Source of the DNA: JBBROS01 sp964246015
GTDB taxonomy: Bacteria; Pseudomonadota; Alphaproteobacteria; Acetobacterales; Acetobacteraceae
DNA length: 64,000 nucleotides
Direction of reading: 5' to 3'
Assembly: GCA_964246015.1 (NCBI GenBank)
Contig: CAXTPG010000005.1
Location: 1-64,000 of the forward strand
The position numbers and the translations under genes were made by a program. Below the pieces are notes generated by a model that saw nothing but the letters and a program-made list of their open reading frames with translations, had not been told where the DNA came from and did not search any database. Of this stretch, positions 16,241 through 24,291 are shown piece after piece (positions within the stretch are counted from its first letter, which is position 1; every line of letters begins with the position of its first letter).

Positions 16241-17011
16241 ATGTCTGGCACCATCACGTCTACCCCGTCCCCCCAAGCCCGCGTCGATACGTCGGAGCTC
16301 GACCACATGCTCCTGAACGAGCGCACGTCGACCGGCACGCAGGACAAGGCCGTCTTCGACTCCGCCGCCATCGCCAACCTCATCGACCTGCTGCGCAGCA
16401 GCGCCCCGAAGCCCCAACCAACCCCCACTCCCACACCGGAGCCCGCGCCCCCGGCGCCCCCGGCCCCGCCCGCCCTGAAGCTCGATGGCAACACCGTCGA
16501 CACCGGCCGCTACACCATCAGCGCCTCCAAGGACGAAGCCGGCACCGTCAACATCTACGACAAGACCACCAACACCTGGGCCAAGGCCTTCGGAGACCCC
16601 CATCTTCTCACCAGCGACGGCGACCGCGCCGGCTTCCAGCGCGAGGCCCTGGTCATCCACCTCAAGGACAACACCGACGTCACCATCGATCCCACCGCAC
16701 TCAACGGGGGCGTCGCCACCATCGCCGACGTCCACGTGGCCCGCGGCGATCAGGACATCGCCTTCTCGAACTTCCTCGGTGCCGACCCGATCAAGGTCGC
16801 CAACGGCCCGCGCTACACACCCCCGGCCCTCGGCACCCTCCAGATCTCGCTCGGCGACGACGGCCGCCTCGACCGCCTCTTCGTCGCCGATCAGACCAAG
16901 GGCGGCGAAAAGGTCGAACTCGCCAGCAAGGAGCAGGAGCAGGATCTCGACCGGATCGCCCTCCCACTGCTCTACACCAACAACGATAACGGCAGCGACA
17001 ATGGCATGTAA
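16241..17011 (+). CDS. nopE: NopE-like effector with self-cleaving GDPH domain (DUF1521)
   Basis: A 256-residue protein whose ATG follows AAGGAGG by six bases. Residues 1-56 form a polar leader, 57-78 a Pro/Ala linker, and 79-240 resemble the DUF1521 / metal-ion-inducible autocleavage domain of Bradyrhizobium NopE1 and NopE2. The key motif is GDPH at residues 118-121 (KAFGDPHLLTSDGD); in NopE1 the Asp-Pro bond is cut when calcium is present. Acidic residues around 125-135 and 213-232 (DDGRLDRLF) could bind metal. NopE1 carries two such domains; here there is one. A strong tts-like box precedes the gene. NopE proteins are secreted into host cells by rhizobial T3SS; the same is inferred here. 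Confidence 0.8.
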   Translation: MSGTITSTPSPQARVDTSELDHMLLNERTSTGTQDKAVFDSAAIANLIDLLRSSAPKPQPTPTPTPEPAPPAPPAPPALKLDGNTVDTGRYTISASKDEAGTVNIYDKTTNTWAKAFGDPHLLTSDGDRAGFQREALVIHLKDNTDVTIDPTALNGGVATIADVHVARGDQDIAFSNFLGADPIKVANGPRYTPPALGTLQISLGDDGRLDRLFVADQTKGGEKVELASKEQEQDLDRIALPLLYTNNDNGSDNGM

Positions 17012-17059
17012 CCTTCCGATCGCTTGAGCGTATGTGACCCACCACGGTAGAAATAGAGC

Positions 17060-17869
17060 ATGCATGCGGACCTGCCCGAGATCCCCACCCTGACCGACGA
17101 TGGCGCCCTCGATGGCCTGTCGAAACGCCAGATCCAGATCGTCGAGCGGGTCCGCGACCAGGGCTTCGTCACGATCGAGGCCCTGGCCGAGGAGTTCGAC
17201 ACCTCCGCCCAGACCGTCCGCCGCGACATCATCCGCCTGAGCGAGATCGGCCTCCTCCAACGCTTCCACGGTGGCGCCGGCCTCGCCGAAACGACAAGCA
17301 GGCCTGCCCGCGTCACGAAGCTCGACGACACCATCGACGACAAGCGCCGCATCGCCGCAGCCCTCGCCCGCATGATCGGCCCCAACTCCTCCGTCTTCCT
17401 CGACGCCGGGTCCACCGCCCGCATGGTCGCCGAGGCGCTACGAAACCACCAGGGCCTGCGCGTCGTCACCTCCAACCTCTTCGCCGCCCTCGCCCTCGCC
17501 GACGCCCCCCGCGTCTCCATCCAGATCGTCGGCGGCGAGATGCGCGGCGACGACTGCGCCATCGTCGGCTCCCAGGCCGCGTCGATGCTCATGGACGTCC
17601 GCGTCGACGTCGCCGTCATCGGCTGCGACGGCTTCGACCAGGACGCGACCCCGATGAGCTTCGATTCCGAGAAGATCGCCATCAAGCGCGCCGCCATGCG
17701 CGGCGCCGCCGCCGCCATCCTCGCCGCCGACGCCTCGAAGCTCCTGCGACCCGCCATGATGCGCGTCGGCCCCCCGGGCGCCTTCACCACCCTCGTGACC
17801 TCGGCCGAGCCACCGCCCCGCCTGGCCCACGCCTTCACCGCCGCGGGCCTCGCCGTCGTCGTCGCCTGA
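17060..17869 (+). CDS. DeoR/GlpR-family transcription regulator
   Basis: A 269-residue regulator. The N-terminal winged helix is typical of DeoR proteins (LSKRQIQIVERVRDQGFVTI, then QTVRRDIIRLSEIGLLQRFH, then GGA), and the C-terminal DeoRC sensor domain has the sugar-phosphate-binding look (FLDAGSTARMVAEAL; VTSNLFAALALAD; VGGEMRG). DeoR regulators usually repress sugar or polyol catabolism and respond to phosphorylated sugars. No catabolic genes are adjacent: it lies between the NopE-like gene and the nolW cluster. Its target is therefore unknown. It may link carbon status to the T3SS or simply be a passenger. No box precedes it. Confidence 0.85.
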   Translation: MHADLPEIPTLTDDGALDGLSKRQIQIVERVRDQGFVTIEALAEEFDTSAQTVRRDIIRLSEIGLLQRFHGGAGLAETTSRPARVTKLDDTIDDKRRIAAALARMIGPNSSVFLDAGSTARMVAEALRNHQGLRVVTSNLFAALALADAPRVSIQIVGGEMRGDDCAIVGSQAASMLMDVRVDVAVIGCDGFDQDATPMSFDSEKIAIKRAAMRGAAAAILAADASKLLRPAMMRVGPPGAFTTLVTSAEPPPRLAHAFTAAGLAVVVA

Positions 17870-17884
17870 CCCGGCGTCGCCGCC

Positions 17885-18154
17885 CTACTCCATTCCCACG
17901 TTCGACACCCGGTTCAACTGGCTGTCCTGCAGCACGACCGCGACCTGGTCCTGCCGCACCGCGTCCACCCGCTGCACCGCCGCCTCCGACCGTGTCGCGT
18001 GGTCCACCTCCCGCGGCGGCGCGACCGCCGTCGTCACGCGCTGCGCTTCCCCATGCGCCTCCGCCCGCAACGCCAGCTCGAACGCCCCCGACGGCGGCGG
18101 GGCGACCGGCGCGACCGGCGGCAGCACGACGGCAGGAAGGAACGAGGGTGTCAT
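17885..18154 (-). CDS. Small unknown protein downstream of nolW
   Basis: An 89-residue protein with a good ribosome site (GGGAG) before the ATG at 18154. The N-terminus is proline-rich (FLPAVVLPPVAPVAPPPSG); the rest is helical and polar (ALRAEAHGEAQRVTTAV; RSEAAVQRVDAVRQDQVAVV). It begins 59 bases after nolW on the same strand. In NGR234 the gene next to nolW is the much larger nolX, so this is different. The size is near that of needle or needle-chaperone proteins, but the sequence lacks a convincing needle pattern. Function unknown; cotranscription with nolW is likely. Confidence 0.5.
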   Translation of the reverse strand: MTPSFLPAVVLPPVAPVAPPPSGAFELALRAEAHGEAQRVTTAVAPPREVDHATRSEAAVQRVDAVRQDQVAVVLQDSQLNRVSNVGME

Positions 18155-18213
18155 GACAGGTCTCCCGTAGGCCCGCCGACCCTATCATCCCAACCTTGCG
18201 CGAACCTTGCGCC

Positions 18214-18867
18214 TCAGGGCTGCGGGAAAACCACCCGCTGCTCCGCCGCCGCCCGATAGATCGAAAGCCCCGTCAGCCGCACGGGCGCCGCCGGTCCGGG
18301 CGGCGGCGGGGCCGCCTCCGTCGCCACCAACGCCCCGGCCGGCGCCGGCGACCGCCCGCGCGCCCGCGCCACCAGCAACGACGCCGTCTGCTCCATCAGC
18401 TCCAGATACCGCGGCGGACCCCCCACCAGCACCATGTCCGAACCCGGCGTCTGCGGCCGCGCCAGATACCGGCGGTCCAGCACCCCCAGCGCCTCCAGCC
18501 CCGCCCGCAACTCGTCGAACCGGACTCCGGGCGTCGCGATCACGCGGCTTGTCCCCTCGGACTGCCCGGTAACCGAAACGATATACCCGTCGTAGTACCA
18601 GTCGAGCCCGTACAGCTCGGCCACCCGGTTCAGGAAATCCAGCGGCGCCAGCGGCGGCATCCGCCCCCGGATGCGCCCCTGCACCGCATCGCTCAGCGCG
18701 ATCCGCACCCCCATGTTCGCGCCGAACTCTCGCAGCGCCGTCCGCAGGTCCTGGTCGATCACCGTGTAGCGATACGGCTCGGCCCCCAGCGCAAGCTCCG
18801 CACCCCGCACCGGCCCGGGAACCAGGCTCGGCAGCACCAGGCAAAGCAGGCAGAGGGCGATACGCAT
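18214..18867 (-). CDS. nolW: NolW/RhcC1, N-terminal (N0-N1) half of the split T3SS secretin
   Basis: A 217-residue exported protein: signal peptide 1-22 (LVLPSLVPGPVRGAE), then an N0 domain as in YscC/HrcC (ALREFGANMGVRIALSDAVQ; FLNRVAELYGLDWYYDGYIV) and an N1 domain (VRFDELRAGLEALGVLDRRY; VGGPPRYLELMEQTASLL). It stops after the N1 domain and a Pro/Ala-rich tail, with no secretin core. That is exactly the NolW/RhcC1 arrangement of rhizobia, where the pore-forming half is a separate protein; here it is 4898-6274, more than 12 kb away. It is transcribed away from nolB, also as in rhizobia. Confidence 0.85.
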   Translation of the reverse strand: MRIALCLLCLVLPSLVPGPVRGAELALGAEPYRYTVIDQDLRTALREFGANMGVRIALSDAVQGRIRGRMPPLAPLDFLNRVAELYGLDWYYDGYIVSVTGQSEGTSRVIATPGVRFDELRAGLEALGVLDRRYLARPQTPGSDMVLVGGPPRYLELMEQTASLLVARARGRSPAPAGALVATEAAPPPPGPAAPVRLTGLSIYRAAAEQRVVFPQP

Positions 18868-18930
18868 GCCTCGACCCTACCCGGCCCCGGCCCGCCCTTG
18901 TCAACGTCCGAATCAGGCCCCGCCAACCCC

Positions 18931-18946
18931 GTCAGGTTTCGGAAAG
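18931..18946 (+). promoter_or_regulatory. tts-like box for the nolB-sctU operon
   Basis: GTCAG-GTTTCG-GAAAG, 11-bp spacing, TAG after 11 bases. It begins 60 bases before the ATG at 18991 and lies between divergent nolW and nolB, where rhizobia also have a tts box. Confidence 0.85.
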
Positions 18947-18990
18947 CATCGGCCACCTAGCGTGCCCCTGCCGATGACGGAGGAAACCCG

Positions 18991-19533
18991 ATGGCCTTGG
19001 AACCCGCTCTCGGGTCGATCGCTCACGCCATCTCCACCGCCCAGGACAAGGGCCCGAAGCCCCAGGCCGCCCCCGCCGCATTCGACCGGTTCCTCGTTGC
19101 CGCAAACGACGCCGCCACGCCCACCCAAGCGACCGCCACCACGCCCCAACCCACCACGCCCCAACCTGCCGCGCTCCAGGCCGTCCGCCGCCCCGGCGCA
19201 ACCCTCGGCAACGACGTCCTCGACACCCTCGAACGCTTCGGCGGAAAACTGCAGGATCTGCAGAAGCTCGGCAGCGCCCGCGCCGCCCCCGCCCGCGCCG
19301 CCCCCGTCCGCGTCGCCTTCGCCAGCCAACCCGGCCTCTCCCCCACCATGACCGACGCCGCCCCCGCCGCAGATCCCTTCGGCAGCCTCAAGCAGGGCTA
19401 CGAGCAGATCTTCGGCGACAGCATGCGCCACCAGGCCCGCCTCTTCGGCCTCGTCATCGAGGTCGACCTCGGCCGCTCCGTCGCCAGCACGGCCACCAGC
19501 ACCGCCAAGACCCTCCTGACGCAAAGCGGCTGA
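18991..19533 (+). CDS. sctI: SctI-like inner rod protein (NolB/NopB position)
   Basis: A 180-residue protein with GGAGG before its ATG. Residues 20-75 are a Thr/Pro/Gln/Ala-rich, probably disordered stretch (QATATTPQPTTPQPAAL). The C-terminal 45 residues are the recognisable part: LKQGYEQIFGDSMRHQARLF followed by a helix with a small-residue pattern, as in SctI inner-rod subunits that form the periplasmic shaft and are themselves exported. The place as first gene before sctJ equals nolB of the rhizobial nolBTUV operon. Overall similarity outside the C-terminus is not evident. Start of the T3SS core operon, two bases before sctJ. Confidence 0.75.
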   Translation: MALEPALGSIAHAISTAQDKGPKPQAAPAAFDRFLVAANDAATPTQATATTPQPTTPQPAALQAVRRPGATLGNDVLDTLERFGGKLQDLQKLGSARAAPARAAPVRVAFASQPGLSPTMTDAAPAADPFGSLKQGYEQIFGDSMRHQARLFGLVIEVDLGRSVASTATSTAKTLLTQSG

Positions 19534-19535
19534 CC

Positions 19536-20297
19536 ATGCGCACCCCCGCCCGCGCCCTCCTGCTCGCCGCGCTCCTGTTCCTCGCCGGCTGCAAGGAGAC
19601 CCTCTACTCCCGCCTGGCCGAGGCCGAGGCCGTCGAGATCATGGCCGTCCTCATGCGAAACGGCATCGACACCGCGCGCATCCCCGCCAAGGACGGCACC
19701 CACAGCGTCCAGGTCGACCGCGTCCGCCTCGCCGACGCCGTCCAGATCCTCCGCGCCCACCAGCTCCCCCGCCAGAAGTTCGCCACGATGGGCGAGGTCT
19801 TCCAGCAGCAGGGCCTCATCGCATCCCCCACCGAGGAGCGCGCCCGCTTCATCTACGCCCTCAGCCAGGAGCTATCCCACACCCTCAGCCAGGTCGACGG
19901 CGTCCGTTCCGCCCGCGTCCACGTCGTCCTCCCGCACAACGACCCCCTGCGCCAGGAAGAGGCCCCCGCCGCCGCGGCCGTCTTCATCCGCCACGACGCC
20001 GGGCAGGCGATGGAAGACATCCTCCCGCAGATCAAGCTCCTGGTCGCCAACAGCATCCAGGGCCTTTCCTACGACAAGGTCACCGTCGTCCTTCTCCCCG
20101 TCGCCACCCCCGCCCCCCTCCCCGACCCGGCCCCCGCGGGCCTCTCGGTCGAGGACTGGGTCGCCACCATGCCCCTCGGCCTCGCCCTCGGCGCCGCCGG
20201 AACCGTCACGGTCCTCGGCGCCGGCGCCGGCACCCTCCTGCTCCGCCGCCGCCGCTCCAGGACCGGATCCGCCCTCGCCATCCAGACCCCCGCATGA
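19536..20297 (+). CDS. sctJ: SctJ inner-membrane ring lipoprotein
   Basis: A 253-residue YscJ/PrgK family lipoprotein. The signal peptide ends in the lipobox FLAGC (Cys 19), followed by the typical start LYSRLAEAEAVEIMAVLMRNGI. Two ring-building domains are visible, the second with RFIYALSQELSHTLSQVDGV and RVHVVLPHNDP. A C-terminal transmembrane helix (about 208-232, LGLALGAAGTVTVLGAGAGT) is followed by Arg residues. It forms the inner ring of the injectisome base. It overlaps sctK by four bases. Confidence 0.96.
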   Translation: MRTPARALLLAALLFLAGCKETLYSRLAEAEAVEIMAVLMRNGIDTARIPAKDGTHSVQVDRVRLADAVQILRAHQLPRQKFATMGEVFQQQGLIASPTEERARFIYALSQELSHTLSQVDGVRSARVHVVLPHNDPLRQEEAPAAAAVFIRHDAGQAMEDILPQIKLLVANSIQGLSYDKVTVVLLPVATPAPLPDPAPAGLSVEDWVATMPLGLALGAAGTVTVLGAGAGTLLLRRRRSRTGSALAIQTPA

Positions 20298-20851
20298 CCC
20301 CCGTCATCCATCCCGGCTGGATGTCCACCGCCTGGCCCGGCCTCGACCCCGACACACAGGCGTGCATCCTCGAATGCAACCGTGTGCAACCCCGTCTTCT
20401 CGCGCTTTTGGCCCTCCGTCTCGGCTGGCCCGATGGCCCCCTCGAACCCACCCCCGACGCCCGCCTCGCCGCACGCCCCGCCGCCGAGATCCTCCACGCC
20501 GCCACCCTCGCCGGCGCCGCCTGGCACGCCCGCTCCATCCGCCAGCGCATCGCCGCCTCCGAGGTCGACCGCCTCACCCAGGCCATCGGCGCCCCCGTCC
20601 GGGCCTTCGCCCTGGCCCACGCCGCCCTGGCCATCGCCCCGGCCCAGCCCTCCGCCACCGATCTTCCGGCCGCCATCGCCGAAGCCGCCCGCACCTGCCT
20701 CGCCGCCTGGATCGACGCCCTCCCCCCCGGCCTCCGCCGCCTCGCCATGGCCCGCCTTCCCCCCGCACCCCCCGCACCCCCACCCCCTCCCGGCGCCCTG
20801 CCCCTCATGCACGCCGCCGCCCGCCACCTCGCCGACCAGGCCGCCCGATGA
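20294..20851 (+). CDS. sctK: SctK sorting-platform protein (NolU position)
   Basis: A 185-residue cytoplasmic protein between sctJ and sctL, the position of nolU in rhizobia. The N-terminal pattern HPGWM-x-x-AWPGLD and the length fit the SctK family, which links the inner-membrane ring to the SctQ pods of the sorting platform. The middle is helical and Ala-rich; a Pro stretch (PPAPPAPPPPPG) precedes the last helix. SctK is poorly conserved, so the call depends partly on gene order. Four-base overlaps occur at both ends. Confidence 0.8.
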   Translation: MTPVIHPGWMSTAWPGLDPDTQACILECNRVQPRLLALLALRLGWPDGPLEPTPDARLAARPAAEILHAATLAGAAWHARSIRQRIAASEVDRLTQAIGAPVRAFALAHAALAIAPAQPSATDLPAAIAEAARTCLAAWIDALPPGLRRLAMARLPPAPPAPPPPPGALPLMHAAARHLADQAAR

Positions 20852-21444
20852 GCGGCGCCGTCCTCCAGCAACGCCCCCACGGCCCCGTCATCCGCGCCGA
20901 CGAGCTGGGCCTATGGACGCAGTCCGCCAGCCTCCTCGCCGCTGCGCAGGCCGAGGCCGCCGCAATCCTCGACCAGGCCGCCGCCGCCCACCGCGCCGAG
21001 CAGGAACGCGGCTACAAGGAAGGCGTCGACGCCGCAGCCGCCGACATCGCCACCCGCCTCGCCGAGCTGACGGCCCGCGAAGGCGCAACCCTCGCCGAGA
21101 TCGAAGCCACCCTCCCCGACCTCGTCGGCGCCATCCTCGACCGCATCCTCGGCGAGGGCGACCGCACCCTGATGCTCCAGCAGGCCGTCCGCACCGCCCT
21201 CGCGCAGCGAAGCTGGAAAGGCGCCGCCACCCTCCGCATCGCCCCTGTCGACGAGCCCGCCGTCCGCGCCGCCCTCGCCGACGACCCCCGCCTCGCCGCC
21301 ATCGCCGTCGAGGCGTTCGCCAACCAGCCCCAGGGCACCTGCGTCTTCGACTGCGACCACGGCAGCATCGAACTCGGCATCGAGGCCCAGCTCCGCGCCA
21401 TCCGGGACGGCATCGCCAAGGGCTGGGCCGAAGCCCCGCCATGA
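20848..21444 (+). CDS. sctL: SctL stator protein
   Basis: A 198-residue FliH/YscL-like stator. The ATG at 20848 overlaps the sctK stop. A long helix rich in Ala, Glu and Gln (ASLLAAAQAEAAAILDQAAA, then AHRAEQERGYKEGVDAA) is followed by the V-ATPase-E-like C-terminal domain (LPDLVGAILDRILGEGDRTL; LEL-type GSIELGIEAQL). SctL dimers hold the SctN ATPase and tie it to SctQ. It corresponds to rhizobial NolV. It overlaps sctN by four bases. Confidence 0.92.
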   Translation: MSGAVLQQRPHGPVIRADELGLWTQSASLLAAAQAEAAAILDQAAAAHRAEQERGYKEGVDAAAADIATRLAELTAREGATLAEIEATLPDLVGAILDRILGEGDRTLMLQQAVRTALAQRSWKGAATLRIAPVDEPAVRAALADDPRLAAIAVEAFANQPQGTCVFDCDHGSIELGIEAQLRAIRDGIAKGWAEAPP

Positions 21445-22763
21445 CCGCCCCCCCGCCCCGCCTCGCCCTCCAACGCCTCCGCACCATCGCCCTGGCCACC
21501 CCCGCCCAGCGCATGCACGGCCGCGTCACCGCCGCCACCGGCACCATCATCCGCGCCATCGCCCCCAACGTCCGCGTCGGCGAGCTCTGCCGCCTCACCG
21601 ACGAGACCGGCTTCACCCTTCTCTCCGAGGTCGTCGGCCTCTCCGGCCACGAGGCCCTCCTCACCCCCATCGGCGACCTTCGCGGCGTCTCCGGCCGCAC
21701 CGAGGTCCACCCCACCGGCACCTACCGCGAGACGCCCGTCGGCACCCGCCTCTTCGGCCGTGTCGTCGACGCGCTCGGGCAGCCCATGGACGGCCGCGGC
21801 CCCCTCGGCCCCGGCCCCGTCCGTCCCCTTCATGCCGATCCCCCGGCCGCCCTCTCCCGCGCCCTCGTGGAAACCCCTATGCCCCTCGGCCTCCGCGTCA
21901 TGGACGGCCTGCTCACCTGCGGCGAGGGCCAGCGCATCGGCATCTACGGCGAGGCCGGTGGCGGCAAGTCCACCCTCGTCTCCCAGATCGTCCGCGGCGC
22001 CGCCGCCGACGTCGCCGTCATCGCCCTCGTCGGCGAACGCGGCCGCGAGGTCCGCGAGTTCGTCGAGCGCGCCCTGGGCCCCGAAGGCCTCGCCCGCTCC
22101 GTCGTCGTCGTCGCCACGAGCGAGCGCCCTGCCCCCGAACGCCTCAGCGCCGCCCTCGTCGCCACCAGCATCGCCGAGGCCTTCCGCGACCAGGGCATGC
22201 GCGTCCTCCTGTTCGTCGACAACGTCACCCGCCTCGCCCGCGCCGGGCGCGAGATCGGCCTCTCCGCCGGCGAACCCCCCACCCGCCGCGGCTTCCCCCC
22301 CTCCGTCTTCGCCCTCCTGCCGCAACTCATGGAGCGCGCCGGCCCGGCCCCCGTCGGCTCCATCACCGCCTTCTACGCCGTCCTCGTCGAAGGCGACGGC
22401 ACCGGCGACCCCATCGCCGAGGAAACCCGCGGCATCCTCGACGGCCACATCATCCTCTCCCGCTCCCTCGCCGCACAGAACCACTACCCCGCCATCGACG
22501 TCCTCACCTCCCGCAGCCGCGTCATGCCCGCCGTCACCAGCCCCGCCCACCGCGCCGCCGCCGGCCGCTTCCGCGAGCTGATGGCACGCCATGCCGAGGT
22601 CGACTTCCTCATCCAGGTCGGCGAGTACAAGCCCGGCGCCGACCCCCTGACCGACGAGGCCGTCGCAAAGATCGACGCCCTCAAGGAATTCCTCCGCCAG
22701 GGCACCGACGACCACACCCCCTACGAGGACACGCTGGAATGGATGACGCGGCTCGTCGGGTGA
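21441..22763 (+). CDS. sctN: SctN T3SS ATPase
   Basis: A 440-residue F1-type ATPase that unfolds substrates and separates chaperones. Visible motifs are the Walker A GEAGGGKST, the segment ALVGERGREVREF, the Walker B strand RVLLFVDNVTRLARA and the family signature GREIGLSAGEPPTRRGFPPS, followed by SRSLAAQNHYPAIDVL. The Walker A loop has GGGK where most T3SS ATPases have GVGK, which keeps the required Gly-Lys-Ser. The ATG overlapping sctL gives the normal length. The next gene starts inside its stop codon (GTGA). Confidence 0.97.
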   Translation: MTAPPPRLALQRLRTIALATPAQRMHGRVTAATGTIIRAIAPNVRVGELCRLTDETGFTLLSEVVGLSGHEALLTPIGDLRGVSGRTEVHPTGTYRETPVGTRLFGRVVDALGQPMDGRGPLGPGPVRPLHADPPAALSRALVETPMPLGLRVMDGLLTCGEGQRIGIYGEAGGGKSTLVSQIVRGAAADVAVIALVGERGREVREFVERALGPEGLARSVVVVATSERPAPERLSAALVATSIAEAFRDQGMRVLLFVDNVTRLARAGREIGLSAGEPPTRRGFPPSVFALLPQLMERAGPAPVGSITAFYAVLVEGDGTGDPIAEETRGILDGHIILSRSLAAQNHYPAIDVLTSRSRVMPAVTSPAHRAAAGRFRELMARHAEVDFLIQVGEYKPGADPLTDEAVAKIDALKEFLRQGTDDHTPYEDTLEWMTRLVG

Positions 22764-23260
22764 ACCCCATCCCGGTCCGCGCCCTCCTGCGCTGCCGCCA
22801 GGCGCGGGAGCAGGGCGCGTTGCGAGAGGTGCAACGCTCCATCCACGCCTGCCACACGGCCGAGCAGCGGCAGCGGCACGCCATCGACACCCAGCTTCGG
22901 CACGAGGACTACCGCCACGCGCACGAGGCCGGGCTGCACGACGCGATGCGCGGCCGCCTGCAGACGGCCGCCCGCATCCTGACCGCCCGCGACGAGCTGG
23001 AGGCGCTTGCCGAGCACGCCGTCAATCTCGCCACCGACCGCGTCGACGCCGTCCAGGCCCGCCTCGACGCCCGTGATCGTCTGGCCGAAGCCCGCCAGCT
23101 CCACGCCCGGCGCGCCCGCCAGACCCGGAAGTGGCAGCGCACGCTGGACCGGGTCGAAACCGCGCACCGCACCTACCGGGACGAGCAGGATGAAACCGAG
23201 CTCGACGACGAGATCGCCGACCGCCGCGCCTCGCAGACCGCCCGGACCGCCTGTCGATGA
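22760..23260 (+). CDS. sctO: SctO stalk protein (Y4yJ/FliJ-like)
   Basis: A 166-residue, almost entirely charged-helical protein, read from the GTG that overlaps the sctN stop; an ATG 21 bases earlier lies inside sctN and is unlikely. Two long coiled-coil helices are evident (REQGALREVQRSIHACHTAE; RQLHARRARQTRKWQRTLDR). Size, coiled-coil form and place right after the ATPase gene identify the FliJ/YscO family stalk that inserts into the SctN hexamer. It overlaps sctQ by four bases. Confidence 0.88.
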   Translation: MNPIPVRALLRCRQAREQGALREVQRSIHACHTAEQRQRHAIDTQLRHEDYRHAHEAGLHDAMRGRLQTAARILTARDELEALAEHAVNLATDRVDAVQARLDARDRLAEARQLHARRARQTRKWQRTLDRVETAHRTYRDEQDETELDDEIADRRASQTARTACR

Positions 23261-24291
23261 CCATGCTCGCCCGCCTCGACGGCGTCGTCCCTGCCCCGGC
23301 CTTCCGCCCCCCCGCCATCAGCCCCGCTTTGGCCGCCGTCCTCAACCGCGCCGCCGGCCGCGCGACCGTCTCCATCCCCGTCAACGGCCGCCCGGTCGGC
23401 CTCCGCATCTGCCTTCCCGCCCCCGCCGACCCGGCCGGCATCCGCCTCGCCTGGACCTTCGGCGAGGAGCACCAGGTCGCCTTCGTGCCCGAAGCCCTCG
23501 CCCAGGCCCTGCTGCTGCCCGGCGCCGGCGCCCCCGACCCCGACCTCGCCGCCCTGCTGCTTGAAGCCATGCTCGACGCCCCGCTCGCCTGGCTCGAAGC
23601 CGCATCCGCCCGCCCGGTCCGCATCGCCGCCCCCACCGCGATGCCCCCCCTCGATGGCCCGCCCCCCCAACTTGCGATGGAGGTCGAGCACGGCCGCGCC
23701 CGCTTCTCCGTCGGCCTGAACCTCGGCCCGCTCGCCCTTGACGCCCTGGCCGGGCTGCTGGACCGGGCACCGCGCGTCCGCAACGCCGTGGGCGCACTGC
23801 CGGTCCAGGTCTGCCTGCGCATCGGCCTCACCGAACTGACCCTGCAGGAGGTCATGGCCCTCCGCCCCGGCGACGCCATCCTGCTGCAGGAGACCGGCCT
23901 GCTCGACGGCCGCGTCGCCGTCATCGCGGGCGAGCACCTGATGGCCGCGGCCCGGCTCATCGACACGGGCGCCGCCCTCGAAACGTCGTTCCGCCCGGCC
24001 GCGGGCACCCCAGTCGGGAGATGGTGCGTGGAAAACGGCTTCGAAGACCCCGTGGAAGACGACGTCCGCGCCCTGCGCGTGACCCTCGTCTTCGAGCTGG
24101 GCCGCCGCCTGGCGAGCCTGGCCGAGATCGAATCCCTCGGCATCGGCAGCATCGTCGAAACCGGCAGCGGCCCCGACGGCATGGTCGACGTGCTGGCCAA
24201 CGGCCGCCGCATCGGCCGCGGCCGCATCGTCCAGGTCGGCGGCGCCCTCGCCATCCAGCTCGAACGAATCAACCACGGCGCCGACCCGTGA
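23257..24291 (+). CDS. sctQ: SctQ C-ring/sorting-platform protein
   Basis: A 344-residue protein with the SctQ arrangement: a poorly conserved N-terminal part and two SpoA/FliN-like segments near the C-terminus, the first around residues 175-235 (VQVCLRIGLTELTLQEVMAL) and the second from about 275 (LRVTLVFELGRRLASLAEIE; GSIVETG; VDVLANGRRIGRGRIVQVGG). It forms the cytoplasmic pods that collect export substrates. In-frame codon 258 is a GTG with its own ribosome site, suggesting a separate short SctQ-C product as known in Yersinia and Salmonella. Confidence 0.94.
   Translation: MTMLARLDGVVPAPAFRPPAISPALAAVLNRAAGRATVSIPVNGRPVGLRICLPAPADPAGIRLAWTFGEEHQVAFVPEALAQALLLPGAGAPDPDLAALLLEAMLDAPLAWLEAASARPVRIAAPTAMPPLDGPPPQLAMEVEHGRARFSVGLNLGPLALDALAGLLDRAPRVRNAVGALPVQVCLRIGLTELTLQEVMALRPGDAILLQETGLLDGRVAVIAGEHLMAAARLIDTGAALETSFRPAAGTPVGRWCVENGFEDPVEDDVRALRVTLVFELGRRLASLAEIESLGIGSIVETGSGPDGMVDVLANGRRIGRGRIVQVGGALAIQLERINHGADP
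24016..24030 (+). promoter_or_regulatory. Possible internal translation start for SctQ-C
   Basis: GGGAG at 24016-24020 lies seven bases before an in-frame GTG (24028, codon 258 of sctQ). Translation from here would give an 87-residue protein holding exactly the last SpoA domain. The spacing is right and the context (WCVENGFEDP) is a linker, as expected. Confidence 0.45.

Noticed and set aside
17885..18154. Needle subunit SctF
   Set aside because: Size fits, but the Pro-rich start and lack of a helical-hairpin needle pattern argue against it.
18880..18912. TTGACA-type sigma-70 promoter before nolW
   Set aside because: TTGACA is present, but the nearest possible -10 is at 19 bases and poor; not strong enough to list.
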